A DNA stretch of 23,012 bases from a virus: IMG/VR virus record IMGVR_UViG_3300044796_000352, positions 1-23,012 of that record, one strand, 5' to 3'. Both the position numbers and the translations under genes were made by a program. The notes below the pieces were generated by a model. It was given only the letters and a program-made list of their open reading frames with translations. It searched no databases and was not told the origin of the DNA. This document shows, piece after piece, positions 6,785 to 13,499 of this stretch; within the stretch, counting starts at the first letter, position 1, and each line of letters opens with the position of its first letter.

Positions 6785-7948
6785 TCAAAACGGGATGCGC
6801 AATTTCGAAAACTTGGCTCGCTTGCGTTGGAAGGTCTGGTACGTGGGCACGCCGGTGACGATGCAGCCGTTGGGATGCGCGTTGCGGAAATTGGCGGTGA
6901 AGCTCGATGGCCCGAGCGCATCGATCTTCACGTCTTCCTGCGCATCTCCGGTGTCGATCCGAAGCATGTCGCCGACGTCCATGTTGGCGTCGGAGAAGAC
7001 GGAGACAAGGATTGCTTGCCCTGGACCGAACGCGGCCGAGGCGACGGATGTCTGAGGCAGCATGTGGCCTTTCGCGTCGAGCATCACGAGCCCGTTCAGC
7101 GCCATGCCGTTGGGGTCGACTGGCTTGATGCGATCGTGCGTGCCGTCGCGAGCGATGCAATAGTTGCCCTGGTTGAGAACCTGCCAATCCCAGCCGCCAA
7201 TCTGCAGCTCGATTTCCCACTTGTTGGCGAAGTAAACAATGCCGTTGTCTTCCTGCTGATCGCCGGTCCAAACATTGAGTTTGCAAAGGCCTGGGACATT
7301 GCCGAGCCAGGGATCGGAGTTCACCGCGCCGGTGTACTGCCAGGCCATTATCGGATCGTAGGCGATGGTGTTCTTCGTGATGGTCACAACCAGGTTGTGA
7401 AGATCGTCCATGACCGGAGGATCGAAGCGCTCGCCGGCCGAGTTGACGACGGCCCTTCCCTTGAGGTTGGCCGCGATCGCCGCCAGGGCGTTGCCGTTGC
7501 CCGGTGCCGGCACAAGGGAGTAATCGCTTTCGAGGGGCTGCTGGCGCTGGCGGGTCGCGAAGCTGATGATCGGCAGACGCGCCAGCGGATTGCCCACGGC
7601 CATTCCGCCGTTGTCCGCATTGCCTTGGTTCTTGCCTTCCTTGTCGCTAACGAGTTCCTGCTCGACATCCGATTCATACGTAATGTGAGCTTTCCACTCG
7701 AACGGGTTTTCCTCGGAGTCTTCAATGCCGATCTCGGAGACGTAGGCCCCTTCGTCGGATTCGTTCGCCGCTTCGTAGGTGTCGCCCCACTGAGGCAACC
7801 CGGATGCGAAAGCGGCTTCAAGCGAGGCCGTCAGCATGTTGTTGGTGTAAACGCGGTACGTGCGCTCATAGCGCCGGACAAGCTGGCGGTTGCGATAGGT
7901 CCAGGTGAGACGGCGTCCGCCGGTCTCGGCTTCGACGATCACGGCCAT
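6785..7948 (-). CDS. Distal tail or tail-hub candidate
   Basis: 387 residues from ATG 7948, which overlaps the tape-measure stop by one base (TAATG). Directly after the tape measure is where siphophages place the distal tail protein or hub. The N-terminal 90 residues contain YRNRQLVRRYERTYRVYT and later DSEENPFEWKAHITY, mixed strands and loops; residues 180-260 include VVTITKNTIAYDP and WEIELQIGGWDW, a large strand-rich core. Residues 308-368 carry the shared beta module (VGDMLRIDTG, then SSFTANFRNAH). I see no Dit or Tal signature, no peptidase motif and no collagen repeat, so hub is an inference from position and coupling. The gene is unusually acidic around residues 60-110. Confidence 0.6.
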   Translation of the reverse strand: MAVIVEAETGGRRLTWTYRNRQLVRRYERTYRVYTNNMLTASLEAAFASGLPQWGDTYEAANESDEGAYVSEIGIEDSEENPFEWKAHITYESDVEQELVSDKEGKNQGNADNGGMAVGNPLARLPIISFATRQRQQPLESDYSLVPAPGNGNALAAIAANLKGRAVVNSAGERFDPPVMDDLHNLVVTITKNTIAYDPIMAWQYTGAVNSDPWLGNVPGLCKLNVWTGDQQEDNGIVYFANKWEIELQIGGWDWQVLNQGNYCIARDGTHDRIKPVDPNGMALNGLVMLDAKGHMLPQTSVASAAFGPGQAILVSVFSDANMDVGDMLRIDTGDAQEDVKIDALGPSSFTANFRNAHPNGCIVTGVPTYQTFQRKRAKFSKLRIPF

Positions 7949-9633
7949 TACTGGGCGAGCCCTACGATCTTTTGCACGGGACGTTTCTTCAGTTCGCCAA
8001 GAACTCCCTTCATGTCCTTGGCCATCGCCTTCTCTTCGATCAGTTGCTTCTCACCTAGGGCGGCAAGCTGTTTGAGCGGATCGTTATCCTTCGTCTCCGC
8101 GCCGCGTTCGAGCGCGTTGATCGCGGAGAACGCGGCTTGCGAACCGCGCAGCAAGGCCTCGGGCGCTTTGCGTTCGGCGATCTTGTTCTGATCCAGAAGC
8201 TGCTTCGTCATCTTGCCGACGAGATTGTCAAACAATTCGGCCTCGATCCAGCCGCGGTTGAAGGCGACCTGAAGCTCTTCCACTTCCTCGGTCCACTTCT
8301 GGAACGGAGTCTTCAGGCCGTCGAGTTTGGCCATCGCTTTTTCGATGGCATCGAAGGCACGCTGGTCGATTCCACCGAGTATGCTTCCGACCAGGTTCAA
8401 TCCGCCGGTACCGGTGAACATCTCCTTGACGCGATCGCGGAACTCTTCGAGCTTCTTCATTACCGCGTCGACGTCGACGCCGTCGATGTTCTTCTTGATC
8501 TCTTTCATCGTGCCTTGAATGACCGACTCGATGGCATCTTCCCAGTTCTTCAATTCCTTGATCGATTCCTTGACCTTGGCGTTGCCGCCGGGCGTCAATG
8601 CGTCCGTCGCCTCGGCGATGTAGCGCCCGAGCGTTACGAAGGCCTTGGCAAGGGCCAGGGCCGCGAGCTTGACAAAGCCGAACACGGCTTCGATCTTGAG
8701 CCAGATGTTGTAAACCTCGACGGCCGCGCGGATGATGTATTTCGCACCGCCGAAGATGATGTCGGCGACGGCCTTGGCCGTCACGCCGCTCCCCTTGAGT
8801 TCTTCCTGCAACATGCGAATGAAGGGGATCGCTTCGAGGGCGATCTGCGTCCAGATGCCTTTGACGATGCCGTCGAATTCTTTCATGCCCTTCTTCGCCG
8901 CGGCCGCGGCCGTCGCGTCCGCTTCCGTGAGGATGAGGCCGAGGTCCCGTGCCTTTTGCGCCATGGCTTCAATGCCCTTCGATCCCTTGGCTAAGAGCGG
9001 CGCCATGTCGGCCCCAGCTTTGCCGAAGATGGTGAAGAGGAAGTGAGCCCGCTGGGCGGGATTGGCGATCTGTTTGAAGCGATCGGCGACTGTCTTCAGC
9101 GAATCGAGCAAGTTCATGTTGGCGAGCTTGTCGGAGTCCAAGCCCATCAACCGGAACTCTTTTGCCGCGCTCTTGCTGCCGCTGGCCGCATCGCCGAGCT
9201 TGTGGTTGAACTTCTCCAACGACTTGACAACGCTCTCGGCGTCGCCGCCAGCAATGAAGAGGATTTCTCCCATCGTGCCGACGTCTGTCCCGAGCTTTTG
9301 CGCCTGCTTGCGCATGTCGGAGATTTCTTCAATGACGCTCTTGAGCTTGCCCCAAAAACCCTCGGCAAAGCCAATCCCAGCGGAGAAGAAGCCGCCCACA
9401 TAGGGGATGGCCCCAATGAGGTTCTTCGCTGATTCGTAGAGCATGGCGAACGGATCGCCGCCGGAGGCGAGCTTGTTGAGCGCGCCGCCGACGCCTGAAA
9501 GAGATGAAGCCAGAATACCGTTGGTGAACTTGGCGAACTTGCCGACGGCGCTGATGCCCTGATCGAGGCCGGCTTTTAGACCGCCGACTCCGGCGGAGAT
9601 TTTGAGTACGAGATTACCGATGGTTGTGGCCAT
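7948..9633 (-). CDS. Tail tape measure protein
   Basis: 561 residues from ATG 9633. It is rich in helix, Ala and Lys, and has the pattern of tape measures: a Gly/Ala-rich N-terminal segment (residues 1-60), a hydrophobic stretch at about 70-92, and a conserved block at about 120-250 with ESVVKSLEKFNHKLGDA, then FRLMGLDSDKL, then AQRAHFLFTIFGKAGADM. A second long hydrophobic stretch lies at about 315-340. The C-terminal 200 residues are charged helices suited to coiled coil. Tape measures set tail length and reach from tail tip to head; at about 1.5 angstrom per residue this predicts a tail near 84 nm (inference). It overlaps the chaperone extension by 20 bases, as in lambda, and no lysozyme or peptidase domain is present. 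Confidence 0.88.
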   Translation of the reverse strand: MATTIGNLVLKISAGVGGLKAGLDQGISAVGKFAKFTNGILASSLSGVGGALNKLASGGDPFAMLYESAKNLIGAIPYVGGFFSAGIGFAEGFWGKLKSVIEEISDMRKQAQKLGTDVGTMGEILFIAGGDAESVVKSLEKFNHKLGDAASGSKSAAKEFRLMGLDSDKLANMNLLDSLKTVADRFKQIANPAQRAHFLFTIFGKAGADMAPLLAKGSKGIEAMAQKARDLGLILTEADATAAAAAKKGMKEFDGIVKGIWTQIALEAIPFIRMLQEELKGSGVTAKAVADIIFGGAKYIIRAAVEVYNIWLKIEAVFGFVKLAALALAKAFVTLGRYIAEATDALTPGGNAKVKESIKELKNWEDAIESVIQGTMKEIKKNIDGVDVDAVMKKLEEFRDRVKEMFTGTGGLNLVGSILGGIDQRAFDAIEKAMAKLDGLKTPFQKWTEEVEELQVAFNRGWIEAELFDNLVGKMTKQLLDQNKIAERKAPEALLRGSQAAFSAINALERGAETKDNDPLKQLAALGEKQLIEEKAMAKDMKGVLGELKKRPVQKIVGLAQ

Positions 9634-9993
9634 GACGAGCTAGCCGGACGGCGCGGAGACAGGCGACCCACTGGTCGATGTTGTCGGCGACGTTGGTTTC
9701 CGACTCCTCCTTATTCGCCGTGTCGCCCATCCAGTCGGGCATGAAGTCTTTGGGCAGGAAGGCTAGCTTGTGCTTCTCTTTGTCGCGCCAGACTTCCGCC
9801 GTTATCGAGCACAAGATGCCGAACAACAGATCGAGCCGCTCGCCGTCCCATGGATCGATCGAGTACAGTTGAGCCCACTCGTCGAAGACGTCGTTGGGCA
9901 TGCTCTCGCGAAAGGCGTCGGGATCGAGGATGGCCTCGCCGCCATGCGCCAGAGCGAGCTTCAGGAGCAACCGCCGCTTCGGGCGGTTCCTCA
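9614..9993 (-). CDS. Tail assembly chaperone, frameshift extension (GT-like)
   Basis: This frame has no good start of its own and is entered by a -1 shift at the AAAAAAC heptamer (9994-10000) at the end of the upstream chaperone. The extension adds about 126 residues beginning LRNRPKRRLLLKLALAHGG, giving a fused protein of about 249 residues. It contains EAILDPDAFRESMPND and FDEWAQLYSIDPWDGERLD, typical of short helical chaperone tails. In lambda the equivalent G and GT proteins coat the tape measure and recruit tube subunits, and both forms are needed in a fixed ratio. The gene overlaps the tape measure start by 20 bases. An independent start within this frame is possible but no ribosome site supports one. 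Confidence 0.8.
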
Positions 9994-10000
9994 GTTTTTT
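9969..10000 (-). promoter_or_regulatory. Programmed -1 ribosomal frameshift signal
   Basis: On the minus strand the chaperone ends GCA AAA AAC TGA. The heptamer A AAA AAC (9994-10000) is a canonical X XXY YYZ slippery site in the correct phase, directly before the stop. After a 5-base spacer (TGAGG) comes a perfect 7-bp stem AACCGCC/GGCGGTT with a 6-base loop CGAAGC (9969-9988), a suitable stimulatory hairpin. The -1 frame then continues for about 126 codons. Confidence 0.88.
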
Positions 10001-10362
10001 GCGTCGCCCTCGACCAGGTCTTTGATCTCGGCGTCGGAGTAGCCGCAAAGGCGCGTGGCGACGTCGAGACAGCGTTGCATCGGGGCTGCGGCCTTCTCGC
10101 CGAGGGCCTCGACGTCTTCCGGAGCGAAGAGGCATTTGCCCGCTTCATCGACCAGGCAGATCGCCAGCAACTTCGCCGAGAAGTTCTGCATGTTGAGCTG
10201 GCGGTTCTTGCCTTTGCCTTTGGCCAGTCCGTCTTCGAAGGCATCGCGTTGGTTGCGAGTTATCGCCCTTACGAGCACGTCGCCGCCCCATTCGGGGACG
10301 TTGACGGGTTCCGTCTTGATGTCTTCGGCGGCGAGGATCTGATCGCGGTTGAGCAGTGGCAT
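9991..10362 (-). CDS. Tail assembly chaperone (G-like)
   Basis: 123 residues from ATG 10362, with GGAG about 8 bases upstream. Sequence features are VPEWGGDVLVRAITRNQRDAFED at residues 22-44 and CLDVATRLCGYSDAEIKDL near the end, the layout of tail assembly chaperones that sit between tail tube and tape measure: a small beta domain, then helices. A large share of ribosomes should terminate at TGA 9991 to make this short form; the rest shift into the downstream frame. It follows the tail tube gene across a 40-base gap holding a REP-like hairpin. Role by family and position: keeps the tape measure soluble and directs tube polymerisation. Confidence 0.82.
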   Translation of the reverse strand: MPLLNRDQILAAEDIKTEPVNVPEWGGDVLVRAITRNQRDAFEDGLAKGKGKNRQLNMQNFSAKLLAICLVDEAGKCLFAPEDVEALGEKAAAPMQRCLDVATRLCGYSDAEIKDLVEGDAKN

Positions 10363-10373
10363 CGGGTTTCTCC

Positions 10374-10397
10374 ATAGGGCCGGCTTTCCAGCCGGCC
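10374..10397. repeat. REP-like hairpin, ATAG head
   Basis: On the plus strand it reads ATAG, then the stem GGCCGGCT/AGCCGGCC (8 bp, perfect) around a TTCC loop. Same layout as the other units here but with a different stem sequence. It lies in the 40-base gap between the tail tube stop and the chaperone start. Confidence 0.6.
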
Positions 10398-10402
10398 GCG
10401 GG

Positions 10403-10825
10403 TTAAACGATCGTGATGGCTTCCCAGGCTTCGCCGGTGAAGTCGATGACTTTGTCTTCGTCGACCTTGATCACGCGCGCCTGTTTCTTGCAGAGCACGT
10501 TGAAGGTCTCGGAATTGCTCCCGTTCGAATCCGTCACTCGGAACTTCACCGTGTTGTCGAGAAGCATGCCGACGAACGCGGTGAACAGCGCGGCCGTCCA
10601 GATACACTTGAATTTGAAGTCGCCGAGATCGAGTGTGGCGGAATTCTTCTGCGCATAGTTGGTGCCACGCAGCGGCCGGTACACGGCGTTCTTCTGGTCG
10701 ATGTCCGGCGGTTCCAGGTCGAGCACGTCTTTGATTTCGACCCAAGAATTCGAGACGGATGTCTGTTGATATTCGAGCTTGGTGCCAAGTCCGATTGTCG
10801 GCGTCACGCCGTTTGCGTCTGCCAT
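10403..10825 (-). CDS. Major tail (tube) protein
   Basis: 140 residues from ATG 10825 (MADANGVTPTIGLGTKLEYQ). Early GTKLEYQ and WVEIKDVLDLEPPDI, then LDLGDFKFKC and later VKFRVTDSNGSNSETFNV, match the strand layout of small siphophage tube proteins, which form stacked hexameric rings around the tape measure. Size is typical of the short single-domain type without the extra Ig domain. Position between the tail completion gene and the chaperones is decisive: this order is shared by HK97-like phages. The leader holds a REP-like hairpin and a second short hairpin (GTCTCC/GGAGAC at 10832-10850), which could affect expression of what should be one of the most abundant products. Confidence 0.82.
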   Translation of the reverse strand: MADANGVTPTIGLGTKLEYQQTSVSNSWVEIKDVLDLEPPDIDQKNAVYRPLRGTNYAQKNSATLDLGDFKFKCIWTAALFTAFVGMLLDNTVKFRVTDSNGSNSETFNVLCKKQARVIKVDEDKVIDFTGEAWEAITIV

Positions 10826-10847
10826 GTTGGGCGTCTCCTACTTCGGA

Positions 10848-10871
10848 GACAGGCCGGGAGGCCTGTCCTAC
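10848..10871. repeat. REP-like hairpin, single copy supplying a stop codon
   Basis: Identical to the unit at 6251-6274: stem GACAGGCC/GGCCTGTC, loop GGGA, tail CTAC; its reverse complement begins GTAG. The TAG of that head, at 10868-10870, is the stop codon of the tail completion gene. A further palindrome (GTCTCC/GGAGAC, 10832-10850) abuts it. Confidence 0.75.
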
Positions 10872-11293
10872 GGGGCAATGATCCAGGTCACATCCATCCG
10901 CACGTCGCGGAGGCCGGAGCTTTCGCCGGGCCGCGGCGGTTCGTCGTCGTCCGTCGCGCCTTCGTCTTCGTCGCCGGTGCCGATGAAGGAACCGATCACG
11001 GTCAAGCCGCCGAAGGTTCCCAATGTCCCATCCAGGAGCGTCTTCAATGCGCTCTGCAACTGCTCGGCTTGCAAGCGCGTCGCGAGGTACGCTTTCAACT
11101 GGAAGCGGCTGCGGATGCTTCCGACCGGTCCGCGGAGGCCTTTGCGCTGGTAACGCGAGACCTCCTGAAATTCCAGGTAGGGCTCGACAACCGTTTCGCC
11201 GGCCTGGTCGGGATAGATCGCCGGGCCGAGGATCGCCGTGATCGTGTCTTGCGACGCGAGGAAGGCTCCGAAGGCTTGCTTGGGTGTCGGCAT
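10868..11293 (-). CDS. Tail completion / head-tail joining protein, DUF3168-like
   Basis: About 141 residues from ATG 11293, whose ATG overlaps the preceding TGA (TGATG); a GTG one codon upstream is an alternative. The pattern PTPKQAFGAFLASQDTI, then AIYPDQAGETVVEPYLEFQ, then RFQLKAYLATRLQAEQLQSALKTLLDG, matches DUF3168 proteins: a small alpha/beta fold in which the line about input pressure of Y/Q residues precedes a long helix. These cap the tail tube where it meets the head. An acidic loop (GTGDEDEGATDDDEPP, about residues 106-121) is an unusual insertion before the last strand. It ends in a stop codon provided by a REP-like hairpin. Between the gp10-like protein and the tail tube, as expected. 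Confidence 0.78.
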   Translation of the reverse strand: MPTPKQAFGAFLASQDTITAILGPAIYPDQAGETVVEPYLEFQEVSRYQRKGLRGPVGSIRSRFQLKAYLATRLQAEQLQSALKTLLDGTLGTFGGLTVIGSFIGTGDEDEGATDDDEPPRPGESSGLRDVRMDVTWIIAP

Positions 11294-11799
11294 CACTTGC
11301 TCAATTCAGCGGCTAGGCCCGCTTCGCATTCGGCGGCGAATATCTCTTCAGTCGATGACTTCGTTTCTTCGTAGCCGGGCCGCATGTGCGGGTTGGGCTT
11401 CGCGCCCGGATGCTGGATCACGCGGCCGTCTCGATCGATCTCCGCATGCGGGGCCGTGCCGAACTCGACCAGGTGAGCGATCTTGGCCGGATCCTCGTAG
11501 ACTTCTTTCCTGCCCCAGCCGTCGCCTTGCACCATGCCGCCGAAACCGTTGCGTGCCCCGATGACGGCGACGATCGTCATCGTCTTCGGATAGCTCTTGA
11601 TCTTGCGGCCGAGGGCTTTGCGAAGCAGCCCGGAGCGTTGTTTCACGTGGCCTCGGATGGCGGCGACCGTTCCCTTCGTGGCCCGGCTCATGGCTTTCTT
11701 CATCACCTTGCGTTGCATCTTGTCGGGGATGGAGGCGAGGACTTGCGTCGCCGCTTCCGCCCCTTCCAGTTTGCCGCCGAGGTCGACCATGTCAGGCAC
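11293..11799 (-). CDS. HK97 gp10-like head-tail / tail completion protein
   Basis: 168 residues from GTG 11799, overlapping the adaptor stop by 8 bases; an ATG three codons later (11790) would avoid most of the overlap. Typical gp10 features: LGGKLEGAEAATQVLASIPDK, a basic helix (KMQRKVMKKAMSRATKG), LRKALGRKIK, and the signature IAHLVEFGTAPH followed by HPGAKPNPHMRPGYEE, close to the family motif with a Pro-X-X-hydrophobic-Arg-Pro ending. The family is an alpha/beta protein at the head-tail junction. It is about 30 residues longer than the shortest members. Flanked by adaptor and completion genes in the standard order. Confidence 0.85.
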   Translation of the reverse strand: MPDMVDLGGKLEGAEAATQVLASIPDKMQRKVMKKAMSRATKGTVAAIRGHVKQRSGLLRKALGRKIKSYPKTMTIVAVIGARNGFGGMVQGDGWGRKEVYEDPAKIAHLVEFGTAPHAEIDRDGRVIQHPGAKPNPHMRPGYEETKSSTEEIFAAECEAGLAAELSK

Positions 11800-12160
11800 T
11801 CCGCTCTTGCACCATCATCACGAGCGATTCGCGTTTCTCGTCCGGACTGCGCGGCGTGCCGTCGATGCTGAAGATCCGCAAGGCGTTCGTGCCCGGATCG
11901 AGGTATTCCAAGCGATACAAGGCACTCATTCCCGGTCGGTAACGCATGGTCACCTTGTGGGAAATCTGCCGGCGCATCTGAGCCGCGGCGTAAAGTTCCG
12001 AGGCGCTGAGCGGCTCGATCGAACACCAGACGCCCGTGGCCACTGCGACCGACCAGTCTTCGATCGGCTGGCGATTGGCGTCGATCGCCGGCGTCGCCAT
12101 GTTCTGGTATGGCTGGCGGATCGTGACCTGATGGCGTAAGGTGCCGGCGGCCAATCCCAT
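11792..12160 (-). CDS. Phage head-tail adaptor (stopper) protein
   Basis: 122 residues from ATG 12160. GTLRHQVTIRQPY near the N-terminus, then WCSIEPLSASELYAAAQ, then HKVTMRYRPGMSALYRLEY and RIFSIDGTPRSPDEKRESLVMMVQE, follow the head-tail adaptor family (SPP1 gp16 / HK97 gp7 type) closely: a beta barrel with a conserved R-H-x-x-x-I-x-x strand and a final E-R strand ending. It seals the portal channel after packaging and receives the tail. Usual family length is about 105-120. In related phages this gene directly follows the gp6-like connector; here three unknown genes separate them. Confidence 0.87.
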   Translation of the reverse strand: MGLAAGTLRHQVTIRQPYQNMATPAIDANRQPIEDWSVAVATGVWCSIEPLSASELYAAAQMRRQISHKVTMRYRPGMSALYRLEYLDPGTNALRIFSIDGTPRSPDEKRESLVMMVQERSA

Positions 12161-12197
12161 GTTTGCTTCTCCGCGATCGGCCAGTCACGCGGCCGTG

Positions 12198-12515
12198 TCA
12201 CGCCGCTGCCGGCACGCTCGCCGTTTCCAGCGTGGGAGCCGTCGGCGGTTCCGGCTCGGCCGGGCTCGCCGGTTTCGGCGTTGGAGGATCCACCAACGTC
12301 AACGTGAGTTGGTAGACCTGGCCCGGTTTGACTTCCTGGCCCTCGGCGAGCGTGGCCGCGCCGAGTTCGACGTGGCCGCGGGCCGTGTGGACGATGATTC
12401 GCGCGTGCGGATCGCCGTCCGGAACTTCCGCTTCGAGGGTGACGATGATCTGCTCTTTGTCGGCCCAATGCGTGTCTTTGACGCTGGAAACCGTGAGCGC
12501 GTGGTTGAGGATCAA
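12198..12515 (-). CDS. Small protein with Pro/Ala-rich tail, unknown function
   Basis: 105 residues starting from TTG 12515, which overlaps the previous TGA (TTGA). GGAGGG lies 6 bases upstream, strongly supporting the rare start. Residues 20-75 form a small beta domain (QIIVTLEAEVPDG, ARIIVHTARGHVELG, VYQLTLTLVDPP). Residues 76-105 are a low-complexity Pro/Ala/Glu tail (TPKPASPAEPEPP), probably disordered. Such tails are seen on exposed or head-lining proteins. No family recognised. The gene sits between connector and adaptor genes, where a structural accessory is plausible. It ends 37 bases before the adaptor start. Confidence 0.6.
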   Translation of the reverse strand: MILNHALTVSSVKDTHWADKEQIIVTLEAEVPDGDPHARIIVHTARGHVELGAATLAEGQEVKPGQVYQLTLTLVDPPTPKPASPAEPEPPTAPTLETASVPAAA

Positions 12516-13072
12516 GCAGTCCCTCCAATGACCGTGATCAACACTTTGGCGGCAACGCCGCTGTCGTTGTTCACGATCTTGAGATTCAAGTGGCTGGAAT
12601 CGACGGTGATGCCCGAAGCCGATCCGTCCTGGTAGTGAAGAACGGAGCCGTTGTTGATCGTGATGGTCGGCGTGGTGCCGGCCATGTTGAGGACGTTCGG
12701 ATTGCTGGCGCCGCCGCCAACAGTGATCGACGAGCAGGCGTTGCCGGCCGTGCCGTCGGGCGCGGCGTCGTTGGCGCCAAGCAGGTGAATTCGGAAGCCC
12801 TTGATGCGGGCGAGGCTGATCGTGGCCTGCCCGGCGATGTCGGTGAAGCTCTGCAAGTTGATCGTGACGTTGCCCGACGCGCTAATCGACAGCAACGAAT
12901 GATAGACTTCATCCGCTCCGCCGATGGCGGCGTCGGCCGCGGCCAGGCTGAGTTGCTGCGTCTTCGAGGCGATGGTCTGACCGCCCAGGCCGTTGGCGAG
13001 CCCGGCGACGGCCAGGGAGCCGTTGACGTTGGCGATCGATTGCAGGCTCGATTGTTGCGTTGTCAGGGGCAT
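12512..13072 (-). CDS. Beta-rich virion protein of unknown function
   Basis: 186 residues from ATG 13072 (MPLTTQQSSLQSIANVNG). GAGGAATTGCCC directly precedes this ATG. The frame is open for 25 more codons, but those are translated from a REP-like palindrome, so the shorter start is preferred. Residues 1-55 are helical and Ala/Gln-rich; the rest is beta with repeated Ile/Val strands (ITVGGGASNPNVLNMAGTTP, then LNLKIVNNDSGVAAKVLI). The end pattern resembles hypothetical proteins I recall from planctomycete prophages. It lies between connector and adaptor genes, coupled by TTGA to the gene downstream. Decoration or neck protein is possible. Confidence 0.65.
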   Translation of the reverse strand: MPLTTQQSSLQSIANVNGSLAVAGLANGLGGQTIASKTQQLSLAAADAAIGGADEVYHSLLSISASGNVTINLQSFTDIAGQATISLARIKGFRIHLLGANDAAPDGTAGNACSSITVGGGASNPNVLNMAGTTPTITINNGSVLHYQDGSASGITVDSSHLNLKIVNNDSGVAAKVLITVIGGTA

Positions 13073-13088
13073 GGGCAATTCCTCAAGA

Positions 13089-13135
13089 GGCAAGCGAGAC
13101 GCTTGCCCTACGTGGAGCAAGCGTCTCGCTTGCTC
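13089..13135. repeat. REP-like pair, tail to tail
   Basis: First unit 13089-13111: GGCAAGC/GCTTGCC stem around GAGAC, ending CTAC. Second unit 13112-13135: GTGG, then AGCAAGC/GCTTGCT around GTCTC. The heads meet directly (CTAC-GTGG), the reverse arrangement to the pair at 6221. The second unit runs into the stop codon of the gene ending at 13134. Confidence 0.68.
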
Positions 13136-13499
13136 ATGACTTCGCAATTCCGTTGACGGTGATGGTTCCGTGGGTGCCGCCGACGTCGTCGATCACTTTG
13201 ACGCGGTAGTAGCGGTACGGGGCCGGGTTGGCCGTGTAGCTGGCGTTGCTGCCGGCCGTGATCTTCGTGGCGGCGAGGACGGCGACTTCGTCGGAGTAGT
13301 CGGCGGCGTTGGCGCCGAAGACGCTCCAGTCGACGTCGTGCGTCGCGGCGATCGCGGTGTAAGCGACCGTCTTGTACTGGGTGACGTCGAGTTCTGCGCC
13401 GGTGACGACAACCGTGGCGTTGGTCGATGTCTGTGGGCCGACGGCGCCGGTGACCAGGGCGGCGGGGAGGGTGTCGGTTTGGACTTTCGTTGCACTCAC
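13134..13499 (-). CDS. Small beta protein of unknown function
   Basis: 121 residues from GTG 13499, which overlaps the connector TGA (GTGA), the simplest coupled start; an upstream in-frame GTG at 13541 lacks a ribosome site and would lie inside the connector gene. Strands alternate with small residues (ATVVVTGAELDVTQYKTVAYTAI, DVDWSVFGANAADYS), and residues 88-98 carry APYRYYRVKVIDDVGG, a typical sheet edge. This looks like a single Ig- or discoidin-like beta sandwich, often found in phage decoration or neck proteins. No family is recognised. The stop overlaps a REP-like unit. Confidence 0.62.
   Translation of the reverse strand: MSATKVQTDTLPAALVTGAVGPQTSTNATVVVTGAELDVTQYKTVAYTAIAATHDVDWSVFGANAADYSDEVAVLAATKITAGSNASYTANPAPYRYYRVKVIDDVGGTHGTITVNGIAKS

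Noticed and set aside
13073-13147. 25-codon N-terminal extension of the 186-residue protein
   Set aside because: These codons are encoded by the REP-like palindromes; a good ribosome site directly precedes ATG 13072.
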